The notes under the pieces: generated by a model
Databases searched by the model: none
What the model saw: the letters and a program-made list of their open reading frames with translations, nothing else
Told to the model about the DNA's origin: nothing
Made by a program: the position numbers and the translations under genes
In this document: one piece after another, positions 32,978 to 45,000 of the stretch
Layout of the letters: each line of letters begins with the position of its first letter
Position numbering within the stretch: position 1 is the first letter of the stretch
NCBI GenBank assembly: GCA_037576215.1
Contig: JBANDB010000013.1
Location: 1,736,001 to 1,800,000 of the forward strand
Origin: Armillaria gallica
Taxonomy: Eukaryota > Basidiomycota > Agaricomycetes > Agaricales > Physalacriaceae
Direction: 5' to 3'
Length of the DNA: 64,000 nucleotides

Positions 32978-35900
32978 ATGCCACTTTTTGCATCAGTTCT
33001 TTATGCTCACTTCATATTTATAGAAGACAACATGCAGTGGGATTTTCATCAGATGGATCAAGATCTTGACATGACAAGTGCTAAACCCTATCACTTCCAG
33101 GATGATGAATTTGATGAGACTGATGGAGCTGCTATTCCTGGTGAAGTAGAACCCGATTCTGATTCTGACAAAGGTGACAATGATGTACTTGTTCAAATCC
33201 TTGACAACTTTGTTATTTATGATGATGAGCAAAAAAATTTTGATGTTGAAGCTCTTAACACACTTACCCCTCCTCTGAACATTGGGAGGAAAGGCAAGAA
33301 CAAAGCAATGCGAACATTCCATGTGAGTGGCATTGTCAGAGCCAAGGAAGTTGAGGGTCTTGATGATGAATTCATCCAAGCTCGTTCTGATCTGGATGAG
33401 GAAGAGTCAAGGATGCACTTGCGATTGGAGCCTATTACAGATTTCAATGTTCATTTCTTTTCCGAAGCACAACAACTTGACAGGTGAGCACATTGATCTT
33501 CACTATCTTCATTTTCTGATGGCATGTCAGGAACATATACATCTGTATGGATATGGCATGGTATATCCTTCATGTACTATCCAACACCTATGCAGTGTTT
33601 TTTCACCCATTTTTTGTGAAACATTGCATTGCTCATGAAGTTGTTTCCTATGCATTGCAAGATAGAAGGGCTCACTATGAAGACTTCATCAATTCCTTGG
33701 ACAACATAGTACATGAGAGCACAAACTGTGTCTTATCTCATGCCATCATTGGGTGTGATATAAGTATTGCTGATGTGGAATCTGATGACACGGTTCGTGG
33801 ATTACACCTCTTGTGATTTTAGCTGCTCATCATCTTTTCAGATTGCCTATCTAATTTCTATGCTGCCTATCATATGCACAAATGTTGATGAATGCCTCAA
33901 AAATGTGCCCCTCATTAAGCATTTTTTTGAAGCTGCAGGTGTGGATTTGGGGCTGTTTGACAATGGGGACTCCTCATTTGCATCTTCATAAAGTTCGAGC
34001 CCCCAAAATGCCTTCAAATCAGGAGAAAGCCATCCTCATGCACAGGGCAACAACTGTCATCACCCCCATCATTGGATTGATTGCTGAAAAACTTTACCAA
34101 AACAGAATGGAGGTTGTGGGGATGCTGGAGAAGGATGAGACACCGCTTAGGGAGGTGGAGGAAAATGTCAAATCTCATTATGATAACCCTGAAAGCATAG
34201 TCTGGGGAGAGTGAATCATTATGCTACTGTACACCTTGATGGCATGGAATATCAGGCTTGTCTTTTATTCTTTCCTCAAGTTCCTGGCTAATATATTCTT
34301 CATAGGCGGGAGATGTGATTATGGTCATGCCACCAAAGGACTAGTCCTCTAATGCAAAGTCTGATACTGATGACAAGGAAAGTGATAGCAGTGACAATGA
34401 ATCATCCACATCTAGTGGGAAGGGAGTCGACAATAGTAAACCTCTCCATCCGTTATTGAAGAATATCTTCAGGAATCGATACTGGTTAGTACTCCAACTT
34501 CATCTAGCACATCGAGATTGATGTATACCCTGCATACTAGGTTTTGCCATATTTGTTACTTCTTTGATGCAGAGGACAACACAAAGAAGTTCCATGGCCA
34601 CTGGTTCGAGCACGGCAGCAGAATGCTGATGAAGGAAGTTGCCCATTTGAAGGCCCTTTTTCAGATGAAGACCTGCAATACCAGTCCTATTGTGTCCATC
34701 ATATGAAAAGTGGATGTCAAGATGTTAGGGGAAAGTGACAATGAGTACCTCAATGACAGTGATCCCAAGTCTACAGATTATTTCTGCAGGTATGAGCATT
34801 CTTTCTGTGATGAACATATCTGTTTAATGAATTGCAGTCTTGTTTGGGACAATAAACAGCACAAATTCACAGATCTTCTGTCTATTGAGGTGCTTGAGGC
34901 AACGTCATATCAGTCAGAGCACCTCAAGTGCTATCTATGTGTGCTCAAAGCCCAAGAAGATGCTTATGGAATCACTAACCCTACAAAAGGTGGCATGACT
35001 CATTATGGGGTGGATTACCACCTTCACAACTGTGTGTACATCCACAATGAAGACCGACATCCTGCTTTTGAATATTGTGCAAGTATGTTCTATCATCAAC
35101 AAGGAAGAAGTGCTGGTCGGGTATCTTGGTCGCTACAATGACGAGTCTACAACAGACTGTGATCAAGAAGAGGTATGTACTATGTTCTCTACATGAATAT
35201 GTTGACAATAATTTTCTGTTTAGCGTCGACTATTTCTGAGCCAGAGGATGCAATCCATAGCTGTCAACAATTACAAGGTGTATGCTTCATCAAGCACCTA
35301 ATCAATCAGGCTGCCATCAGGTTGTGGATCAAGCATGATGACTATTTTTACTTGAACCAAGTCGATGACTCTGAAGGGGGGCTCATACCTCTTTCAACAA
35401 AATCATGGAAAAGATGCATACACAGCTGCTTTGACGACCATGAGCAAGAACTCCGTGACACACGATGGCTACAGGATTGGAATTCTCCACTTCGTGGTTT
35501 GGGACTCTTCAGTGGTAAGCCTGATGAGATTTGATGATTCAAGTACTGATGTTTGTGTAGGTGCTGGTGGTCTAGGTATGGGTATGATGTTTTCAGAATT
35601 TGTTGAAACCAACTAGGCTGTTGACTTTTTGCCATCAGCTGCTCAGACATACAGGTGTGACAACCATTGTTGTGTTCTTTTCATTGTCTCATTGGTTCTC
35701 TACCTAGCCACAATCATCCTGATACTATTGTCTATGACCAAGATGCCAACATCCTTTTGGATCATGCTGTGCAAACTGAATATGACAAGCACCCTGGTAA
35801 ACTTAAATCTCACTATGGGATATACTTGGAGAATATGCCAAAGAAAGGCGAAGTTGATTTTATCTACAAAGGTTCAGACTTGCACTTAGCAGTTATATGA

Positions 35901-36069
35901 AGTTATAATGATTCGATACTCTACAGGCCCAGCATGCCAGTCTTTTAGTAAGGCAAATCATAACCCAGTAAGTCAGGTTCAAAGTTTATCTATGCAGACA
36001 TGCTCAAATATGACTAGAAACTGGACAATATTTGATCAACACTGCCAATGGTCATGTTGGCTTACACAT
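32978..36069 (+). pseudogene. DNMT1-type cytosine-5 DNA methyltransferase relic, part 1
   Basis: Fungal DNMT1-like gene with intron remnants. Order: acidic N-terminus; replication-foci (RFD) block (NIYICMDMAWYILHVLSNTY after intron 33,484-33,530; ALQDRRAHYEDFINSL); second RFD part (IAEKLYQNRMEVVG .. HYDNPESIVWGE); BAH-like part (EEVLVGYLGRYNDES; LINQAAIRLWIKHDDYFYL); then the catalytic domain: GAGGLGMGMMFSEFVET (motif I), AVDFLPSAAQTYR, HPDTIVYDQDAN, KKGEVDFIY, intron 35,867-35,928 and GPACQSFSKANHNP (motif IV, PPCQ read as PACQ, catalytic Cys kept). Frameshifts, a TAG after FVETN and a TGA before STLPMVMLAY disable it. It is cut at 36,069 by a repeat insertion. Confidence 0.85.
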
Positions 36070-37762
36070 TGATGAGCCTAGACTTCTGTGGCAATGGCAA
36101 CACCAACTCAAAATGAGATTGGGCAAGTTAACGTAGTAACATGGCAATCAAGGCAATCATGTGTGTGAGTGGTTCGAGACACCTCCATGCAGTAAATCAA
36201 TTCCTCTATATGCAAGAATACACTGCAACTTTAAGTCTGCGAAGTAGTACTGCTTGGTAGTCAAGTACTAGATGCTAAGGCTATAAGCCAGTAGGGATCT
36301 CTTGAAGTGAGAGGGAATGGAAGCAGGTATGATGTGAATACCACAGATCCATATGTGAAAACACGAGGTGAGACTAGAAAACATCGCTCAACAGTAATCT
36401 GAGCAGAGTGAACAATGGGATATAGACTAAACAGTAAGCAATAGTCTATGAGTGAACGAGACGATGAGAAAATGTGAGTAGAGACGACATGGGGTGAGAG
36501 AAAATGTTGAACAGGGTGTGGAGAGTGGAATGTCGAGAGAAAATGTGGAACTATGAAAACTGGCAATGATACTTGTCCTATATGGTGCTGGTGCTGAAGT
36601 TGATGTCGAAACTGGTCTTGTGCTGAAAATGATCTATCCTATGTCAAAACTAACCTTCAAGTCTGCTCGAGGGACTGTCCTATACTGATGTGATATGAAA
36701 CCTTGTTGATACTGATCCTAAGTCTACTTGGAGACTACCCAAGTGGGCAACGATAACAATGGTGAAAGTGAATGGGTAAAACTCTAATGGTGTGAAAGTG
36801 AAACAATGATGGCCTAATAAAAGATAACTGGGATGAGGTATGGCATGGTGATCATGTATTGGCACAATATGAGCATGTACCAATAGTGTTAAGAGTGAAG
36901 AGTGAGTGTGGAAGAACTCTTCACAGTTAAGAACTGTGGAATAACTCTGGTGAGTTTAAGAGTTGACATGCAATCGAGGTTATGCTGGGGTAAACAGTAT
37001 ATTGCTGTAGAACGGTGAATAGACATAGTTTACTGGCGATAATTGACATAGTGCACTGGGATAGACTGGGATAGACTGGTCATAAACTGACTAGCTACGT
37101 TTTTCTAGCTAGTTTTTATACTACAAGTACGAATTTATAAATAGTGTAAATATGAGCGACTTAGTAAGGCTGTAAGGCTGTAGCTTAGTAAAATTGTAGG
37201 GAATGTATGGTCCTTTTGCCTTCAAAAGTAACAGCAAGTCATCAACATTGCCGTGTTTGGACTGAAGCCATATGGTCTTATCGAGCGACGAGCGGATCAA
37301 AAAGTGCTGTTTAGCTGTGGATTTCTAGGCGATAGTCATCATGCTGAGGAGTACACATGAGGGTACATTTTCTCGAGGCCTTGGCATTGTAACAGCCTTA
37401 GTAAACATGGTCTGTAGTTGCCATAGCTGCAATTATTGTAGCTGGGAGGGTACTTGCATCAATCATGTCATTTCATTAAGTGATTGATGAGCACGTCAAC
37501 TAGTTGCTTCTGAATGATGTGCCGATTCAGTATTAAGATGCTGGTCAATTAATGGTGCCTTGCCGTGATGAAATACGGCAATTATGATGCATAACAAGAT
37601 GGGATGGGTAGCAAAGCATGTAAGGAGTGATTGCTGTAGGGTGAAAGTGGTATTGCCATGTGTGGAATTGTTGGTTTACTGAAAGGCTGTTGAAGGGACA
37701 GCAGCATTAATTAGCAAGGAAAACCCATGAATTCTGAGCATACAGAGCCTGGAGGCTCATCA
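36070..37762. mobile_element. 1.69-kb repeat with TGATGAGCC ends, copy 2
   Basis: Same family and orientation as 2696-4362: starts TGATGAGCCTAGACTTC, ends GAGCCTGGAGGCTCATCA. It sits inside the methyltransferase relic, whose frame resumes directly after it. Flanks ACAT (36,066-36,069) and ACGG (37,763-37,766) may be a decayed 4-bp duplication. It has fewer CpG than copy 1, suggesting an older insertion. No coding sequence. Confidence 0.75.
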
Positions 37763-37915
37763 ACGGAATGGTACGAGCCTTGGTATTTCCTTTTGGAAAA
37801 TGTTATGGGCATGTTGACAGCTCATTTGGGAGTCAAATCTGCCTCGCATGGTCCCTCGTTAGCGGAATGGAAATGGGGGTCCTCAAGCTCATATTAAGGA
37901 TCCTGACATCATTAG
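37763..37915 (+). pseudogene. DNMT1-type methyltransferase relic, part 2
   Basis: Resumes the catalytic domain after the inserted repeat: EWYEPWYFLLENVMGMLTAH (the ENV motif VI region), then after a frame change VLKLILRILTSLG, and a stop. The target-recognition and C-terminal motifs (RQ..PQ..GR region and beyond) could not be read confidently further on. Confidence 0.75.
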
Positions 37916-39461
37916 GATAAATACCACCCTCTCCCTAGCTGGTAGATTGCATTGCAAGTCTATTGACATCTATGGTTCACAAGTTACCAGCTTACCACTG
38001 TCACACACTAAAACATGAAACAATACTGAGACTAGTATTTTAACTGAGTGACTAAAATAAAGGGGTAGGCAGATTGTACAAGGTTGTACTCCCCCCTCCC
38101 CTGGGATGTGGCAGGCACCAATGTACTGGATTGGACTGGTGATTGTGGATGACACAGTGTTCATGTTGAGCATTGTTGTCTGTTTCCTTCATCTCTTTCT
38201 GTTGCAGCATCAATGCATCCATGTCTTGCCAGACTTCTGATCAATTCATTCAACAAATTATCATCTCTTTATTCAACAAAATGTCATCTCTCTGTCCAAG
38301 CATCTCTGTTTTTGAAAACTGTTGCAATCCAGTCTTGCAGAATTCTGGTGATGATTTCAGGTCAATGAAGGTTGATATAATCAGTTGAAAACGGGCAGCA
38401 TTCCAACTCAGTTGATAACCTGAGGTAGACTGTTTGAAAGGTATTCAAGGTGCATATCCTGGGCAGACTCCCCAGTCACAAACTGATGCATCAGTCACAC
38501 AGTCATGAGGCAGTGAAGCATGCATCTTTCAGAACTCAGCTCTGAAAACTTTGGTCTCCCATTATTTTCAAACAAATCAGCCCCGGTTATCCCCTACTTA
38601 TCACAAACATGCTTGTCTCGCTCACCCTGGAGGACGAAGTGGTTATGGACTTGTGTGGGACAATCCCTTTATTGCTATCTATGCTGGACTGTAACCACGC
38701 TGCTGTGGGACCTCTTCATGCTTTGTTACTGGCATTGACTCAGAAAATAGCCAGAAATGAAGATGGTTTGTTGTTCTCATATTATTTTATGTTTGATGTG
38801 TTCAGTACAAACTATGTAGGCATTCTTTCCACCTCAGTGGCAGTCAATACCAAGAATTCACATGTCAGTACACGCCCCAAGCATGACCAGTCCTGCCTCA
38901 GCATACCTCATTCTGACCCCATCAAACTTGGAACAAAACAGTGGCAACAAGAGATTGCAGCAGATGCCCCATCTGACTGCTACACCACAGCAAAACAGTC
39001 ATGGTAAACTGACAGAAATAGCACATTGGGACACACCCTACCTTTTTCTCACACAACTGTCAAAAATGATGAAGATGACAATGCAACTGCAGTAGCAAAT
39101 TCATCACCATGTACGAATTCATGACTTGTGACTCCATTGAAGTCTTCCTGATCAGACAGCAGCTCAGTTAGTTTCCCAACCAGCATGTTGGAATGTGCCA
39201 CATCTCCCACCACCATAACTGTTGACAATGATGAGGACAATGTTGCAACTGTGGTTGTGCATTCATCATCATGTATCGACTCTCTGCCAGTGACTCCATT
39301 GAAGTCTTCCAGACATGACATCAGCTTGGTCATTCATGTTCACTCACTCTGCCAACAGTGGAACCCGTAGATTGCCTGAATCACACTGAAGCTATGTCAT
39401 CTGTGACGATTCAATCTGAGATGCAACTGCTCCAACAAGATCATGTGGCACTGAACTCAAC
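37916..39461. other. Unassigned stretch between methyltransferase and oxygenase relics
   Basis: May hold the decayed 3' end of the methyltransferase, but no motif could be followed. Open fragments (for example 38,609-39,007 +, LVSLTLEDEVVMDLCGTIP) were not recognised. Confidence 0.3.
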
Positions 39462-42009
39462 TTGGACAATGACATGTGCATACATTCGGAGAGAGCAGAC
39501 CATCATTCTATCTGTACCAGGGATTCTTCTGGCAGTAATTGGAACAGTGACCAGCGCAAATCCATGCAGCTGCAACCGAGAATTCAACAAGATCCAGACC
39601 ATGGCCCTGATGAGCCTGATGATGGTGCCAAATTTGTTGGGTGGGGTAAAGGCAAATGTGACAAATGGAAAGGGAACAAAAAGCACAAATCATTATCTTA
39701 CTGTTCAAACACTCACGTTGGCAAGAACACGATCCAATGAGGGAAACCTACAGAGGGGAGACCAAATTGGATGGATGTGTTGACATTGCCACCTCCTAAC
39801 ACCTCTGCCCTTCAGCTTCTCACTAAACTGTCAACAGTGTCTTCAGACTCGACATCAACCATGGCATTGAATGATCTCATTCACAATTTGGTGTGCATGT
39901 CCTCCATTGCTTTGAATTGCAAAGACCGTTCTCTTGCTGGAATTGCAGCACATTGCCATTCCCTTCAAAAGGTGGACAGTTTCAATAATTACAAGATGAT
40001 GTGGTTGTATTTCCAGTTAGTGTTGACATGTGATGGGCAAGCTTTCCATTCTGTTTTTAAATTAATGACTGACTCATCATGGCTTATAACAGATACAGAA
40101 AAGCTGCCATCGCTGATGGAGGACAGGGTCCCAGTATTGCTGACTTTGTCTAAATGACAAAAACAGAACGCACCAAGTTCCAGTCATGGTATTCTGAAGA
40201 GGTATGCTTGTTATATTTAGCTGCAGTGGGTAGGTTTCACACATCTATATCCAACATATCCACTGGAGCTGACAAACATTGTAGAAATGCCTTATATCTT
40301 CTTCCTCCTTGCTGCTGCTGGGATGCATTATGATGTTTGTCATCCAAAGTACAGTTCTATGGAAGACATCTCAGGTTTAGCAGTGTTGCTCTGTCATCCT
40401 GAAAGTATGTGTCACTTAAATTTTTGATGTATCTTTTTAAACTGTTGTCAGGTGGTACACCATCATATGAACTTGTCACCTGCCTCATCATCACCCATCT
40501 TCAAATGACAATAGAAACTATTGATGTAGTTGACACACTGTGGATGAAAATAACATTGTGGAATACTGCAGAGAAGGAGTGGCAGGAGCATCCATTTTCT
40601 AACTATAAGTTCATTCAAAGTGTATTGAATGACATTCGTGTCAAGTGAGTATGTTTATGTATTTGTGTGCACAAGAGAGTAATTTTCTACAGTTTCTTCC
40701 ATCTCCCTGAATGCATCAAACCATGGACACTTCTATGAGAACAGCAGCGGCCCTCATGCAAAGCTCCTAGTGGTGTTCATTGTCAAATTGTGCCAGTGTA
40801 CTCCATTCATACAAAGTTCAAAGTGCCCAAAAATCATTGCCCATTCAATGCTGATGAAGCACCGGTGTGGACAGCTGCACAGCATGGTAAAGCAGCTTCA
40901 GCAAGACTGGTAACCAGTCTCAAGCACCTTGAAGCAGAGGTGAAACAGTTTCTCATATCCATGTTAATTACTTATCATGTCATTAACAATAGTTGGAGCA
41001 CTATTATACTGATGCTGGTGAGAAAAAAGATCCTGATGGATATCTCTATCAACACAAGCATTTGTGAAGGGTGCATATACCTACCATTCTTCCATCATGT
41101 TTCTAATTTGGTTGGACAGGCAAACAGTTGTTATCCATGATGCTGATGCAGAACCAGTAGTTGTTATCATTCCCAACATGCTGTCCCATCTGCCACATTT
41201 GCAAGATTCCATTGTTGCACAGCTAAGAAGTACATGGAACAGGGAATTTGAGCAAGACAAATCAGACTGTCAAGGGTACAGTTATTATTGCTGGCATGGC
41301 AACTGGTGGAACCGATATACTGAGAGGGTATGCTACATATTCTTCTACCACCACACCTAAAATAATGTTCTAATAGGGATATGAGGCACCTAAGGATGCC
41401 AATCCCTATTATAGTATGAGGGAGAGGCAAACTACCATACATTTTCAAAAGCAAGCTCCTGGTCATTCTAGGGAGTTTCTAGCAGATTTGTTGGAGACAG
41501 ACATCCTAGTGAGCATCTTCCAAGACATTATGAAGTTCATCAATGAGCATGTAAGCAGTGGTCAAATTGTAATTTGTTATCTAATAGGCATTTTGAACAG
41601 ATTAGAAAATTGCTACCAGATATCTACAAAGAGCTCACAGTGTTTGTGGATCACTTACCTCTGAATGAATGCAGTGCAGTGTACCTATTTTTTGGCTTTG
41701 TCATCAATGTCAGAGTCACTACTAATGGACATCAAGATTCATTTGACAAGATAATCTGCATAGTTGTCCCTTTTGGAGAATGGGAAGGTGGGGAGCTTTG
41801 TTTGTATGAAGCTGGTCAGGTTTTGAAGTTGAAACCATGGGATGTTGTCATCTTTCCTTCTGGTTGTATTACCCATTTCAATCTCCATTTCACTGGGTTA
41901 TGAGGCTCACTGGTCCTTCATTCTGATAACTGTGGTGATTCATAGGCTAGTGGACAGGATGATATGGCATTCAAGTACAATGGGTGGGCCCACCATGTCG
42001 CTCGTTAAA
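39462..42009 (+). pseudogene. TET/JBP-type 2-oxoglutarate oxygenase relic
   Basis: A decayed member of the basidiomycete TET/JBP family, which oxidises 5-methylcytosine. N-terminal part: GKCDKWKGNKKHKSLSYC; then LQKVDSFNNYKMMWLYFQLV (39,967-40,026); a middle piece with AGMATGGTD near 41,295; and the double-stranded beta-helix at 41,380-41,930: APGHSREFLADLLETD, TVFVDHLPLNECSAVY, FVINVRVTTNGHQDSFDKI with the iron-binding H-x-D (41,730-41,738), VPFGEWEGGELCLYEAG and FPSGCITHFNLHFTG with the distal His (41,874). After a TGA at an Arg position come GSLVLHSDN and the terminal YNGWAHHVAR stop (42,007). Stops and frameshifts show it is not functional, though the catalytic core is nearly whole. Confidence 0.8.
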
Positions 42010-45000
42010 TACAATACTGTACTATTTCATTCAATTTGAACCATGGTGTGACATGTGACACATTTGCACCAATTCGAAAGCTTGAATGGGGCATCAGGGA
42101 CATGTGATGTACAAAAAAATCCAAACCTCATAACCAGGAGTCAGCTTCGATTGTACAGCTTTAGGATGACAATGTGGAATGTTTTTACATCAAATATCAA
42201 AAAGAGAAACATTTCTGGCTAAATTTTCAAGTTTTTAACCAGTGATGGTGTCATTAGGGAACATTCTGATTTCGGACTGGTGATGGGGTGTGAAATCAAT
42301 TCGAATGAGCCTCCTGTGACTCATGACTAGCAGTAGTTTTTCATACTCGATCGGGGCCTTTGTGATGCATGACGTTCAATTTGAACAAAATAGTACAGTA
42401 TACATTTACAAATATTCCAGACCACTTTTATAAATCAAATTCTCCCCATTTGTAGCATTTCTTCGCACACATTCAACATGATGCACTATAACTACTTTAA
42501 GGTTTTGGTAAGATGCCAAAGATGTTAAAGATCTGGCTCCAAAGCTCAAGACACCGGTTCCAAAGATCAAGATGCTGAAAGAAGTCTGGAAAAAGACAAA
42601 TTGGCTGTTTTGCTGATGCTAAGTAAGAATATATTAATGTTCTCTATCTCTGGAGAGCATTCATCAGTATTACTTTTCCAACCACATACAGTGAAAATCT
42701 CTCTCACTCATGCGAAGCTCTGCTGAAGTGTCATCCCCTTGCTCCTGAAATATACCTCAATATGCTGCAATTCTGGTCCAAAAGATCTCGCATGCTTTTT
42801 TGTTCTATGGCGTATAGTAACTCATCAAGTGGAGTGACAGACGTGTCTTGTGTCATGCTGAAGTTCAACATCTTTCTTTCCTTCCACCATCCTTGCATCT
42901 CATTTCGCTGTCACCATAGGTGGTGTGATCTCAGTAACTTCACTTAATCCTTGCCATTGGTGATTGATCCCGAGCTTGCCTTGTCCATCAGTGCCTTGAC
43001 CATGACTCACATCACACTTGCAACTCTGTCTTTTACCACCAACATCAAGCTCTGTGGTAAGCCCTTTCCTTGTCAACTTTAACAGTTCCTTACCTTTCCT
43101 ATTGTCTTGCAGATGGCAGTTACTTCACATCGCACCAGTTTAGGTAGTGTGAGTTCAAGTTGAATGATGGGATGGCTGGATTATCATGCAAAAGGTATGT
43201 TTGTATTGAAGGATTTCTTTGTCCAATTATTCATTATTACCAGCAGAAGCCACTGTATCAATATTAGACAGTGGAGAATTTGTTTGGATGGAACGATGGG
43301 TGCTTGTACATGTGATATGGGAGGCTTATATTTTTTGAGGTGCATACAGTTTCTTCTGCCCTTATTGCAATCACTAATCAGGGCTGCTGTCGCTAGCACT
43401 GAACATACTCCCATTTTGTTGTTGCCTCGATGCTCGCCCTCATGAGCTCAGTTTCACCATCTAGTCAAACCCAGATTGGGCCCATTTCAACTACCAGGAG
43501 AATGTTAACAACAGTTATGGATTACTGGTGCTACAGAGAGACAGATGGGCCATTACTTAAGAGGTTGGCAGAGATGTGTCATCAGTGATCGAGGTAAGAC
43601 TGCCCTTTGCCCTTTTGCACTCGAGTGCTAACTGGAAATCATAGAAAGTAGACAACGAGGACTTCGGTCTTGCTAGGTGCATTAATTTGGGTAAGGATAT
43701 GGTGATAAGGCATAGGTAAGTGAATTCAACATTGCTCATGATGAAGCTAATGAGCCTTTATTCAGCGAGATACAATGAGGAAGCACTACTCTCTGACTGG
43801 TGTATGTGGAATTCAGTAGTAAGTAGACTTGTTTGATCCTGTTTTGCAAGCTCACCCTCTTTTGTGGGAGTGCCGAGTTGCGACATGGAGGGATTGGCAG
43901 AGGCTGACTGAGGTGGGAGCATCCTTGACATTGTAGTGAGTGAGAGAACTGTCAGTTGAGACTGAAGAGGAAGGGTGCGCACAGACCCAAATAGGCAAGG
44001 GACTTCTTTGCTGTCAACCACGATGATGGCTACACTCGACCTTGACCTGGCATCAAGTTGTCCTCTCTCTAGTCTATTCGCATGCATGCAAACGTCAGGA
44101 TCGATGAAGGAACAGCAGCACAGAATGAGTGACCAGAACACTCAGCACCTGCACAGCCATATCTCACCCAGGCGACGACCTTCACAACAGGAGCGCATCC
44201 AGGGATTTCTCCAATCTCTTCTGGAGTCCAGATGCAGCCAGTGTCAATATATTACAGGGAGAGCTGAGCATATGGCTGATGAGTTGAAGAATTTCTGGAA
44301 TGAGGTGTGGATGCTCGTCGAGACATGCAGCCATCGCTGACTTTTGCTCAGGTCTGCTGTCAAGGAAGAGTCTCTTTCATTCTGCAGGCTCGCTGCGCTT
44401 TGTGTGACACCATCACTGTGTGGGATGTTGAGTCTGGGCTCGTTGATGTATCACAGTGACACTGGATCACGCTAGAAAGACAAACATGGATTACCAACAT
44501 TGCGAGAGGTAAGCACATTTCACAGTGTTATTTCCTTGCCATTAACTCATTTCATGTTTCCAGACCTTGCAGCAAGACAGAGCGACAGTTTGGATAGTAA
44601 CTCTGTTTTTTTCAGACATGGCTGGGCAGCTCCAACCTGGGCTTGGTGAGCTCCCTCATTAGAACATTTTCATCACTGCTGACTGTAGGTACTGGACAGG
44701 TCCAGAGCTCTATGCAGCATCTGTGGCCAGTCCTCATCAATGTATCATCAACCACAGTGAAGGGTGGAAATGGGTCTAATTGTATGTCGGATGCATTTTC
44801 ATCTGCGATTATCGACTAATTAGATTTTGCTGGGAAGGAAACTTGCTGTCGAGCAAGCCTGTGGAATAAAGAAAACCAACAAAGGTGGTTTTGGTGGTGC
44901 ATGCAACTGCATGCTGGTCATTAACATTGATTCCTTACCTATCTAATTCCAGGGTGAACGTTGAACCGGTCAATCTTTGCTGGTGACAGACCATCCTCTC

